This document shows, piece after piece, positions 1 to 7,251 of a stretch of 64,000 bases of DNA (position 1 is the first letter of the stretch; every line of letters starts with the position of its first letter). Source of the stretch: GCA-2786165 sp964625775 (GTDB taxonomy: Bacteria > Pseudomonadota > Gammaproteobacteria > Legionellales > Legionellaceae); the NCBI GenBank assembly GCA_964625775.1, contig CAZVEH010000003.1, positions 19,104-83,103 on the forward strand, read 5' to 3'. The translations under genes were made by a program, and so were the position numbers. Under the pieces are notes generated by a model. It saw only the letters and a list, made by a program, of their open reading frames with translations, made no database searches and had not been told where the DNA came from.

Positions 1-169
1 CGACGTTTTAAGCAAAGGGTTGGAAGTGATGGATCTGACAGCCATTTGTTTATGCCAAGATCAACATATGCCGTTACAAGTATTTAATATGGCCACACCG
101 TCTGTGCTGAAAAGAATTGTAATGGGCGAATCCATTGGCACCATAGTAGGAGATGATAATGATCGATAA
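1..169 (+). CDS. pyrH: UMP kinase, C-terminal end (partial)
   Basis: An open frame enters from the left edge at base 2 and stops with TAA at 167-169, giving 55 residues. The end reads [20 protein letters not shown] followed by IGTIV, which matches the C-terminus of bacterial UMP kinase (UMP to UDP, pyrimidine nucleotide synthesis, cytosol). The stop overlaps the start of the next gene, and pyrH-frr is a common bacterial gene order, which supports both calls. The rest of the gene lies outside the window. Confidence 0.85.
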   Translation, partial: DVLSKGLEVMDLTAICLCQDQHMPLQVFNMATPSVLKRIVMGESIGTIVGDDNDR

Positions 170-707
170 TATCAAATCAGATGCTGAAAAAAAGATGAAA
201 AAAGCTGTGGAATCTTTGCAGCATGAGATGTCTAAGGTCAGAACTGGCAGAGCAAGTGCAGGATTGTTAGATCATGTTCAAGTGGATTATTATGGTAACT
301 TGACGCCGATTAATCAGGTGGCTTCAGTGACTCATTCAGACTCTCGAACGTTACTGGTAACGCCGTTTGAAAAAACGATGGCGGCAGCGATTGAAAAAGC
401 AATATTGACGTCAGATTTGGGATTGAACCCTGCGTCTACAGGTAATGCGATTCGCGTACCTATGCCTCCATTGACGGAAGAACGACGTAAGGACTTGATT
501 AAGGTTGTGCGTGCTGAAGCCGAGCAAGGCCGCGTGACCATACGTAATATTCGACGTGACGCCAATCAACAATTAAAAGAACTCAAAACCATTTCTGAAG
601 ACGATGAGCGTCGTGCTAATGATATGGTGCAGAAGATGACTGACAAATATAGTGCTGAAATTGACGCTGTTTTGGCGCAAAAAGAAAAAGATTTGATGGA
701 AATTTGA
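159..707 (+). CDS. frr: Ribosome recycling factor
   Basis: Ribosome recycling factor acts with EF-G to split post-termination ribosomes. The protein aligns along its whole length with the family (182 residues here, 185 in E. coli). The conserved RTGRAS motif is at residues 28-33, and [11 protein letters not shown] and the RRDAN segment follow in order. I place the start at ATG 159 because AGGAG at 148-152 sits six bases upstream; the in-frame ATG at 153 would abut that Shine-Dalgarno sequence. The start overlaps the pyrH stop, suggesting translational coupling. The next gene downstream is not one usually found beside frr, and a repeat insertion begins 82 bases after the stop. Confidence 0.97.
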   Translation: MIDNIKSDAEKKMKKAVESLQHEMSKVRTGRASAGLLDHVQVDYYGNLTPINQVASVTHSDSRTLLVTPFEKTMAAAIEKAILTSDLGLNPASTGNAIRVPMPPLTEERRKDLIKVVRAEAEQGRVTIRNIRRDANQQLKELKTISEDDERRANDMVQKMTDKYSAEIDAVLAQKEKDLMEI

Positions 708-789
708 TTCTATCAATCCGTCCAACGCTTGGTTTATGCCTACTGTGTATCGTGAACAAAGACCAATGTCTTGCGACCTTGGTCTTTGG

Positions 790-972
790 CAGGGCAAGAT
801 CATACCATTTAGACCAAAATATATTATGCAATAATGAGTCACTTAGTGTCATTCCCGCGCAGGCGGGAATCTATTCTTGAGTTGGCACATCACTTTGTTT
901 CAAGGATAGATTCCCGCCTGCGCGGGAACGACACAATTTGTGTTTCATAAGAGCAATGCATGAGGTTGCCCT
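790..972. mobile_element. MITE-like insertion, copy 1 (GCGGGAAT core)
   Basis: The element starts CAGGGC and ends GCCCT. It is flanked by the 10-bp direct repeat TGGTCTTTGG (780-789 and 973-982), which looks like a target-site duplication. Inside lies a long palindrome with arms 846-880 and 900-934; each arm holds a GCGGGAAT-type hairpin of a kind common in proteobacterial intergenic DNA. The two ends are imperfect inverted repeats (CAGGGCAA against AGGGCAACC), and the terminal G expected on the right is missing. It fills most of the gap between frr and the next gene. There is no coding capacity. The class and terminal motif match three other insertions in this window. Confidence 0.75.
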
Positions 973-1002
973 TGGTCTTTGGAAGACAGTCTTGAGCAGG
1001 CC

Positions 1003-3582
1003 TTATTTTTTAGGGCTCAATGTTGAGCTCGGAGAATCGTGTAACTTTGTGATTTCTTTCAATTCTAATAAACATTGCTTTACAGCCCCGATGATCGGAT
1101 GATCGTCTAGAGTAACCAGGGTCGGTTTAAGTTTTATATAAAAATCATTTAATAATTTCTTCATTTCTGCTTCGCTTTTCTGCGGTGAAAATTCTCTGAT
1201 AATAGCTTCTACATCAAAGTCATGGAGTAATGCCACCAAAGTTTCGTGTTCTTGTTTGTTATCATTCGATGCATGCTGTTTTAGTTTTTCAGTATAAGCG
1301 TCTATGAGGCGTGCAATCTCTCGTATGTTGTACACTCTTCTATTCTTTATTGCATTGGTTACTGAGCTAGAGCGGCTCTGCGTTTTTGCCAAAAGCTCTT
1401 TTTGTCGCTCCAGGGTTTGTTGCAACTCTTGTTGAAACATAGATTTTGCTGGCGCAGTGTCGATAGCAACATAAGTTTCTTTGCTGCGTGTGGTTTCTAT
1501 CAAAAACTCTACGGCTTGTCGGATGGGGTGATGCTCATCCAATTGCTCGAGTTTTTTCTGCATCTGTGCCAACGTGTCTTTGTTACAGTTGTCTGCAATA
1601 TCCAGTAAGAAGGTGGCAATGTCTTTTAATAATTGACGATAATGTGGGCTCAAGGAGTCTGGTTCTGAGAGAACTTCGATATAACGCGTAATATGCCCCA
1701 GGATATCCATCGTGATACTTTGTTTGTTCTCATCGGAAGGGTTTTTATCCGTGCATGCAATTTTATAGATGTTTATCGCTTCTAACATCTTTTTATACAG
1801 CTGACTGATGGTTTTTTCTTGTTTCGCTGTAGGCTGAAAGAATGTAGGGCGAGGATTATCTTGATTTATGAGCAATTCATCTGATTCGATAACTGGTTTT
1901 TTACGGGCTTTGATTTGCAATTCTTCTGCATTTACGCTGATGTCCATCAATTCTTTGATCAAAGACGCCAATCTGGGGTTTTCTTTATAATAATTAGGGT
2001 TACGTCGAATCGCTCTTTCGATTCTGCTCAAATTCTTCCAAGTTGGGTAAGACAGGAAGTCATTTAGGGCTTTAGCAAGATCTTTATAAGGTTCGGATGC
2101 TGGATCAGACGACTTTTGTATGGAGACAAGCTCTTTTAAATACTCAGTCATGAGCTTGTAACATACCCCATGTGGAAAATAAAACATATTTTTGGCTTGT
2201 TCTAACTCCAATTGCTTGATGGCTTCAGGGTAAAGTGACTTCAAATAGCGTGCAGTATCTTGTTGGTAGCTAGCGCTTTCTGGATCCGAGCAAAATTCGT
2301 AAAGATTTTTTAAACTCTCTCCGGAGTTTGTCGTCCAAAAGTCTCCAAGAAGATTGGTGAAATGTGTTTGCTGATTGTATTTAGGCACGGTGATTTCTAG
2401 GTATTGATCGAGTTTTTTGAGTTTGCTGTCAAGCTCTTGTCGGGCTTTGTAATCAACAAGAGGCAAAAGTTCTGCTCTTTTCCGCTCATACTCTTCACGC
2501 TTGTGATGAGCGTTCTCTATTTTTTTAGATAAAGTTTTATTTTCAGTGAAAAGCGCATGTCCCAACTTGCGAATGGCATCACGCATTTCAGTTGCACTCA
2601 ATTGATTCAGAATATCTTTATGAAATGCATCCAATGGATGTTTCACTTCAGGGTATAGTTCTTGCAGTGTGATGAGCGTACCCTCAAGAGCGACAGTGCT
2701 TTCATTTTGGGCTAATGTCGCTTTATATTGATACTCTGTGATTTGACGTACCAATTCAAACAGGGTGGTATGAGTCGGGTTTTTTTGAAATTCAGCATAG
2801 GCTTGTTGAAATGTTGGATGAGCATAAGACGAAAGAGTGCGGCTCATCGTGTCGTGTTTTTGAAGTAGCCTGCTATATACTGCTTTATTGTCACGCAAAC
2901 GCTGTAATTGATCATCGCTGACTGCTTCATATGTTGGCCCTGTGTCTTGCCATTGTTTATGAAATTTTTTGTTTATTTGTTCTAACTCAGAGATTTGTTC
3001 TTCATAATCTTCGTTAAGTTGTCTTCCTATCTCTAAGCCTTGATCAAGCTTGTTGTCTGGATAAAAATAGCGGTAAATTCCGACTGCTATGGGAAAATAT
3101 TGCAGTAAAAAATATAAAATTTGCGGTATAACGATATTTTGTATGCTTGATTCTAAGCGAGAAATAGATGCTTGTAGCTCTTCTAACCTTTCTTGGTGGG
3201 CTTGTTTGGCCTGACGATATAATTCAACATGAGCTAAAAACTCGCCGTCTTGACGATTATAACGTTCGATCAAAGATATAATGGGCGAGTTGCTGTGTTC
3301 TATGCGCGGCATCACCGCAGGTTGATGATAATCATTTAATAACAGAGCTTCTGACTTAAATTGACGAATGTTTTGCAGGTACTTAAAGTAAGCATCATCG
3401 CGTCTAAAATAATCATCAGCCATTTCTTGAACAGGTGTTGTGGCGTTAGATATTTTTTCTTGTTTATGTTTAAAAAGTTCTAAATAGTCAGATTGTTGTG
3501 ATTCAGCTTTTGTAAGATGCTCGTTTATTTTTCGGGGATCATTGATGATTTCGGACTGTAATATTGTCTTATTCACGCTCAT
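1003..3582 (-). CDS. Large coiled-coil protein of unknown function
   Basis: I do not recognise a family. The 859-residue product is almost entirely charged, Gln- and Glu-rich helix with heptad-like runs. It has one hydrophobic stretch (about residues 145-165, PQILYFLLQYFPIAVGIYRY) that could be a membrane anchor or hairpin, and a short Ser/Pro tail ending LSPKK. No enzyme motif is visible. ATG 3582 is preferred over the in-frame TTG at 3597; neither has a clear Shine-Dalgarno sequence. A good promoter lies about 35 bases upstream, so it is probably transcribed on its own. Large helical proteins of this kind are frequent among secreted effectors of intracellular gammaproteobacteria, but nothing here proves secretion. 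Confidence 0.7.
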   Translation of the reverse strand: MSVNKTILQSEIINDPRKINEHLTKAESQQSDYLELFKHKQEKISNATTPVQEMADDYFRRDDAYFKYLQNIRQFKSEALLLNDYHQPAVMPRIEHSNSPIISLIERYNRQDGEFLAHVELYRQAKQAHQERLEELQASISRLESSIQNIVIPQILYFLLQYFPIAVGIYRYFYPDNKLDQGLEIGRQLNEDYEEQISELEQINKKFHKQWQDTGPTYEAVSDDQLQRLRDNKAVYSRLLQKHDTMSRTLSSYAHPTFQQAYAEFQKNPTHTTLFELVRQITEYQYKATLAQNESTVALEGTLITLQELYPEVKHPLDAFHKDILNQLSATEMRDAIRKLGHALFTENKTLSKKIENAHHKREEYERKRAELLPLVDYKARQELDSKLKKLDQYLEITVPKYNQQTHFTNLLGDFWTTNSGESLKNLYEFCSDPESASYQQDTARYLKSLYPEAIKQLELEQAKNMFYFPHGVCYKLMTEYLKELVSIQKSSDPASEPYKDLAKALNDFLSYPTWKNLSRIERAIRRNPNYYKENPRLASLIKELMDISVNAEELQIKARKKPVIESDELLINQDNPRPTFFQPTAKQEKTISQLYKKMLEAINIYKIACTDKNPSDENKQSITMDILGHITRYIEVLSEPDSLSPHYRQLLKDIATFLLDIADNCNKDTLAQMQKKLEQLDEHHPIRQAVEFLIETTRSKETYVAIDTAPAKSMFQQELQQTLERQKELLAKTQSRSSSVTNAIKNRRVYNIREIARLIDAYTEKLKQHASNDNKQEHETLVALLHDFDVEAIIREFSPQKSEAEMKKLLNDFYIKLKPTLVTLDDHPIIGAVKQCLLELKEITKLHDSPSSTLSPKK

Positions 3583-3615
3583 GGCGACACCATACAATTA
3601 GAGATTATTGTCCTA

Positions 3616-3643
3616 ATTATAGTATATGTATTGATTATATCAA
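3616..3643 (-). promoter_or_regulatory. Predicted sigma-70 promoter for the coiled-coil gene
   Basis: On the minus strand TTGATA (3643-3638) and TATAAT (3621-3616) are separated by 16 bases, close to consensus. The expected transcription start falls about 25 bases before ATG 3582. The surrounding gap is AT-rich. Confidence 0.55.
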
Positions 3644-3665
3644 TTAAATATAATCCATGCTGTAT

Positions 3666-4400
3666 TTATTTAATCCTACACATGTAGCCAAACACGCTAT
3701 CCCAAATCAGTGTTTTGAGGTGGGGTGTTTGCTGCTGCAGCAAAGCCATGAGATACGAAAGAGAAGCACTGGCTAAGACTACCACATTGGCTGACCCAGA
3801 TACTGGAATACACACAGTTGCGTGTTTAAACACGTGTCGAATGTGTTGTAAAACAGAAAAATCCTGGTTAATGTTGACCAAATTAAGCGCTAAAATACCG
3901 TGACACGACAGCAGTCGCTGGCAATGTTGAAAAAAACCAAGTTGAGCGCATGTATTAGGGAATCCCTGAGCAGTATAAATGTCAATCAGGATATGTTGAT
4001 ACACGTCTGAACATTGTGTGACATAGGTATGAGCGTCTTGGTGTAAAATATTGAGATTTTTAAGCGTATTTGTCATAAAATATCGAGAGGCAATGCTAAT
4101 GACCTCACTATTGGCTTCTACTGCGACCATAGAGCAGTCTTTGAGTGATGCAGCCATATGAGCCACAGCACCGCCGCCGAGGCCTAGAAGACACGTTGGG
4201 CCCGGGTGTGTCCGCAATGCTGTTGTAAAAGGTTGCAGATAAGATAGGGCGGGTTTGTGAGGTTGGTAGCGGTGTAATAAGGTTTGTAAGTTGATCTGAT
4301 CTTTAAACACAAGCCAGCGATATAAGGGATTTTGGTACACGCTCAGCTCTGGAGAATGGTATATACGTTTGCCGGCCGCAGTTTTCCAATAGGTTTTCAT
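3666..4400 (-). CDS. Spermidine-synthase-like SAM methyltransferase fold protein
   Basis: The 244-residue protein has the Rossmann core of the spermidine synthase/methyltransferase superfamily. A glycine motif LLGLGGGAVA is at residues 71-80, an acidic strand VAVEANSEV at 92-100, and HILIDIYTAQGFP at 136-148 is where spermidine synthases carry their D-S/T-x-D catalytic loop. That loop is changed to IDIYT, so genuine aminopropyl transfer is doubtful and a methyltransferase or unassigned role is more likely. No signal peptide is seen. It starts at ATG 4400, is divergent from the next gene, and lies just upstream of the coiled-coil gene on the same strand. Homologues are usually annotated only as methyltransferase or spermidine synthase-like. 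Confidence 0.75.
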   Translation of the reverse strand: MKTYWKTAAGKRIYHSPELSVYQNPLYRWLVFKDQINLQTLLHRYQPHKPALSYLQPFTTALRTHPGPTCLLGLGGGAVAHMAASLKDCSMVAVEANSEVISIASRYFMTNTLKNLNILHQDAHTYVTQCSDVYQHILIDIYTAQGFPNTCAQLGFFQHCQRLLSCHGILALNLVNINQDFSVLQHIRHVFKHATVCIPVSGSANVVVLASASLSYLMALLQQQTPHLKTLIWDSVFGYMCRIK

Positions 4401-4485
4401 GGTAGATTAAGCAATGTCTTGCAGTGAGGTCTTGCATATATATCAGGACCACAGTGAAACGTCGAGCTAGAAATAGGATAATGGA

Positions 4486-5229
4486 ATGCGATTACAGCAA
4501 AAATTACTAGAAGATGCCTTTGTGACCATTCATCCTGAATGGCACGATGTGATAGAAAACGCTTTGGGTACGATGGACTCCCAGTATTTGGAGGCATTAC
4601 ATCAATCTGAATTATGGTTGCCGGGTCGAAATTTATTATTTGCTGCGTTTCGTCAGCCGTTGAGTTCCACTCAATATCTTTTACTGGGTGAGTCTCCTTA
4701 TCCTAGACCACAATCGGCCAATGGCTTTGCATTTTGGGATGCTGCAGTAGGGCCTCTATGGTCCGAAACCGGGTTGAGCAAAGCTGTGAACCGGGCTACT
4801 TCGTTGCGAAATTTGATTAAAATGATGCTCTATGCGCGTGGAGATTTACACAACGATGTCTCGCAAGACGCTATCGCGCGTTTGGATAAGTCGGCTTATG
4901 TACAGACTTTAGAGCAACTGTTTCAAAGGTTTTTGCACCATGGGTTTTTGTTGCTCAATGCGTCCTTGGTGTACGAAGCCAAAAGAATTCCCTATCACGC
5001 AAAACATTGGCGACCCTTTATGGCGCAACTCTTGCTGAGTATTGCTCAAAAAAAACCTGATGTACAATTGATTTTATTGGGTAGAATCGCGCAACAAATT
5101 TCTCAGCGCACTGCTTTTTCTTGCTTTGAGGCCGAGCATCCTTATCAATTGACCTTTGTGAAAAACCCAAAAGTCGTCGATTTCTTCAAACCTTTAAATT
5201 TACTGGAGCCGTATGTCATCAACTATTGA
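4486..5229 (+). CDS. Divergent uracil-DNA glycosylase superfamily protein
   Basis: The order of blocks follows family 1 uracil-DNA glycosylase. LLLGESPYPRPQSANGFAF at residues 65-83 stands where the family has LGQDPYHG, LLLNASL at 155-161 where it has LLLNTVLTV, ILLGRIAQQ at 196-204 where it has WGSHAQ, and EHPYQLTF near 217 where it has HPSPLS. The catalytic Asp of GQDPYH is replaced (GESPYP), so normal uracil excision is uncertain. The length, 247 residues, is about that of the family. The start at ATG 4486 is supported by AGGA seven bases upstream. The 3' end overlaps ubiG by 17 bases, so the two are probably cotranscribed. It could be an altered-specificity glycosylase or a binding protein. 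Confidence 0.7.
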   Translation: MRLQQKLLEDAFVTIHPEWHDVIENALGTMDSQYLEALHQSELWLPGRNLLFAAFRQPLSSTQYLLLGESPYPRPQSANGFAFWDAAVGPLWSETGLSKAVNRATSLRNLIKMMLYARGDLHNDVSQDAIARLDKSAYVQTLEQLFQRFLHHGFLLLNASLVYEAKRIPYHAKHWRPFMAQLLLSIAQKKPDVQLILLGRIAQQISQRTAFSCFEAEHPYQLTFVKNPKVVDFFKPLNLLEPYVINY

Positions 5230-5905
5230 TTTGGATGAAGTTGCTAAATTTTCTAGACATGCCTCAGATTGGTGGATTCCTGATGGGCCTTTGCATACCT
5301 TGCATGACATCAATCCAGCCCGATTAAGCTATATTGAGTCGTATATCACGTTGAAAGGCCAACGTGTTTTAGATCTTGGTTGTGGTGGTGGTATTTTAGC
5401 AGAAAGTATGGCCCGCCAAGGCGCCCTCGTAACAGGTCTTGATGTGGAGCCGGAAGCTATTGCTGCCGCAAAACAACACGCTGCTGCAGAACATATACCT
5501 GTAGACTATGTTTGCCAGCCTGTTGAGTCTTTTGTGGCCGAGCCTTTTGCGGTCATCACTTGCATGGAAATGATAGAGCACGTGCCCGAGCCACAATTGA
5601 TTTTAGAGCATGCTGCTCGCTTGCTAGCACCTGGAGGGTATTTGTTGTTATCTACTATCAATCGTACGCTGCAAGCCTATGCCAGTGTTGTATTTGCAGC
5701 GGAATATGTATTCGATTTATTACCACGCCAGACCCATGATTATCAACGGTTTATTAAACCCAGTGAATTGGCCGCTATGCTGAGAGTGGTGGGATTGGAT
5801 TTGGTCGGTCTAACGGGGCTTGCCTATCATCCGTTGACTCGCACGGCTTCTTTGGTGGCTTCTGTTTCAGAAAACTATTTGCTGGTCTGTCGTTCAAGCA
5901 CATAG
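5213..5905 (+). CDS. ubiG: Ubiquinone biosynthesis O-methyltransferase
   Basis: UbiG performs the two SAM-dependent O-methylations of ubiquinone synthesis. The N-terminus (DEVAKFSRHASDWWIPDGP, then LHTLHDINPARLSYI) is diagnostic of UbiG rather than other methyltransferases. The SAM-binding motif VLDLGCGGG is at residues 52-60 and an EMIEHV post-motif follows. At 230 residues it is near family length. GGAG about five bases before ATG 5213 fits the start. It overlaps the upstream gene by 17 bases and converges on the ProQ-domain gene with a 31-base overlap of the 3' ends. Confidence 0.95.
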   Translation: MSSTIDLDEVAKFSRHASDWWIPDGPLHTLHDINPARLSYIESYITLKGQRVLDLGCGGGILAESMARQGALVTGLDVEPEAIAAAKQHAAAEHIPVDYVCQPVESFVAEPFAVITCMEMIEHVPEPQLILEHAARLLAPGGYLLLSTINRTLQAYASVVFAAEYVFDLLPRQTHDYQRFIKPSELAAMLRVVGLDLVGLTGLAYHPLTRTASLVASVSENYLLVCRSST

Positions 5906-6222
5906 CGTTCTTGGTAGCGTTTTTGTGCATATAAGGCCTGTTCTTCATTCACCGTACCGTTGGGTTGCCCAAATAAGTCAAGGCGTACGGCCTTGGGTTT
6001 TTGGCAGGCAAGATAAGATTTAGATACCGTATAATAATTGAGCGCTTCACGGAGTAATTTTTTACTAAAAGGTGGATCATCTAAACGTTCATAGACATCC
6101 ATGATATCCTCAAAAATACCTAATTTCAGGGGCCTGACGAGGTGTGATTTGCTAAAAAATGCATTAGGAAACTGGTCAATCAACCATTCAATTACGATTT
6201 GTTTTTCAGATTTTGTAGTCAT
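5875..6222 (-). CDS. ProQ/FinO-domain RNA-binding protein
   Basis: The 115-residue protein is essentially one ProQ/FinO domain. It runs from IEWLIDQFPNAFF (residues 10-22), through RPLKLGIFEDI (29-39) and a helix LLREALNYYTVSKSYL (56-71), to a basic KAVRLDLFGQPNG strand (77-89). Proteins of this family bind structured small RNAs and mRNA 3' ends and act as global RNA chaperones. Long flanking linkers as in E. coli ProQ are absent, so it resembles minimal members such as RocC- or NMB-type proteins. Its 3' end overlaps ubiG by 31 bases on the opposite strand. A strong hairpin lies upstream, between it and the L,D-transpeptidase gene. Confidence 0.88.
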   Translation of the reverse strand: MTTKSEKQIVIEWLIDQFPNAFFSKSHLVRPLKLGIFEDIMDVYERLDDPPFSKKLLREALNYYTVSKSYLACQKPKAVRLDLFGQPNGTVNEEQALYAQKRYQERYVLERQTSK

Positions 6223-6323
6223 AGGGTTTGTTATGAGCTAAGAACATAATTCACAAACTTACCACAAGGAAGGATGAGGAACAATGATCTCATAAAAACT
6301 AGCTTTGTATAGGACTGATATAA

Positions 6324-6362
6324 CGAGCCCTTTATGACGGAATTTGCGTCATAAGGGGCTCG
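6324..6362 (-). terminator. Strong hairpin after the L,D-transpeptidase gene
   Basis: Arms 6324-6339 and 6347-6362 pair over 16 bases with one G-U pair and a 7-base loop. It lies 25 bases downstream of the L,D-transpeptidase stop on the minus strand. Only a weak T-rich tail follows, so it is a likely but not classical intrinsic terminator. Confidence 0.6.
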
Positions 6363-6387
6363 CTAATACATAATGCGTTTCTAAGTC

Positions 6388-7068
6388 TTATGCCAAGTGC
6401 GCATAACCAGAGTGTTTGAGATAATTATGATCGGGATAATAAGCAAACAATACGGAGCCGCCTTTTAATAAATTAATGATGGGTTTAGAAATTTTTTGCC
6501 CGATAGAAGGGCAGCCCCAGCTGCGGCCTGCGCGGCCTGATTTATGAATGAAACTAGGATCCATATACCACGCGCCATGCATCACTACGCGTCGGTCGTA
6601 GGCATTATCATTAAATCCTTTTTCTAATCCTTTTAAGTTTAACGATAAACCATTTGATCCCATATAGGTGTCTTGGGTCACGTAAGTTCCAAGGCTGCTG
6701 GCCTTACTTGATGCTTGATTTGAAAAATGTTTAGGCACCACGCTACCTGAGTTGACGCCATGTGCCACATACGTATTGTAAAGCAAACGGTTACGATGCA
6801 AGTCAAAAATCCACAGTCGTTGCTTGGAAGAAGGCAATGAATAATCAATCACAGCCAAGACTTGTTTTTTTACCGAACCTTTGATAACGGCTTTTTTATA
6901 CGCGGACAATGCAAGTTTTAGTACAGAACGGCTTAATTTGGGTGCTGCACGGCTCAAATGTTCTGCCTGGGTATTGATATCGATCGGAGTTGTGGCAAAG
7001 CTAGTAGAGTTAGAGATCAAGTTCCCCGTCAATAAAACAACGGCTAATAAAGTCATGAGAGTATTCAT
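6388..7068 (-). CDS. Secreted L,D-transpeptidase family protein (YkuD_2 type)
   Basis: A signal peptide (MNTLMTLLAVVLLTGNLISN up to about residue 25) targets the 226-residue protein to the periplasm. The catalytic motif of the L,D-transpeptidase fold is visible: HG at 164-165 and SWGCPSI at 183-189 with the nucleophile Cys186. Spacing and context (VVMHGAWYM, GRAGRSWGCPS) match the murein L,D-transpeptidase catalytic domain family rather than classic ErfK/YbiS proteins, and there is no LysM domain. It probably modifies peptidoglycan cross-links or lipoprotein attachment, although the substrate of this subgroup is not well defined. GGAG precedes the ATG. A hairpin after the stop suggests a monocistronic unit. 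Confidence 0.88.
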   Translation of the reverse strand: MNTLMTLLAVVLLTGNLISNSTSFATTPIDINTQAEHLSRAAPKLSRSVLKLALSAYKKAVIKGSVKKQVLAVIDYSLPSSKQRLWIFDLHRNRLLYNTYVAHGVNSGSVVPKHFSNQASSKASSLGTYVTQDTYMGSNGLSLNLKGLEKGFNDNAYDRRVVMHGAWYMDPSFIHKSGRAGRSWGCPSIGQKISKPIINLLKGGSVLFAYYPDHNYLKHSGYAHLA

Positions 7069-7189
7069 AAATGCTCCATTCTTCTTTTAAAAACAAACAA
7101 TTATAACAAAAAATAGGTCCAATGTAAAATCGAAGGGCTTAAAAAAGTGCGCTGACATTAAGCAATTATATTGAGCAAAAAGTTAAAAA

Positions 7190-7219
7190 TTGTGATTCTT
7201 AAATGTTTTCAGTTATAAT
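7190..7219 (+). promoter_or_regulatory. Predicted promoter of putA
   Basis: TTGTGA (7190-7195) and a perfect TATAAT (7214-7219) are separated by 18 bases. The predicted start lies about 25 bases before the putA ATG. I see no clear operator. Confidence 0.55.
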
Positions 7220-7251
7220 CGCACCCAATTATTTTGTTTTTGAGACATATC

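Noticed and set aside
846..934. CRISPR-like repeat unit
   Set aside because: It is a single palindromic pair with no regular spacing or further units; no cas genes are in the window.
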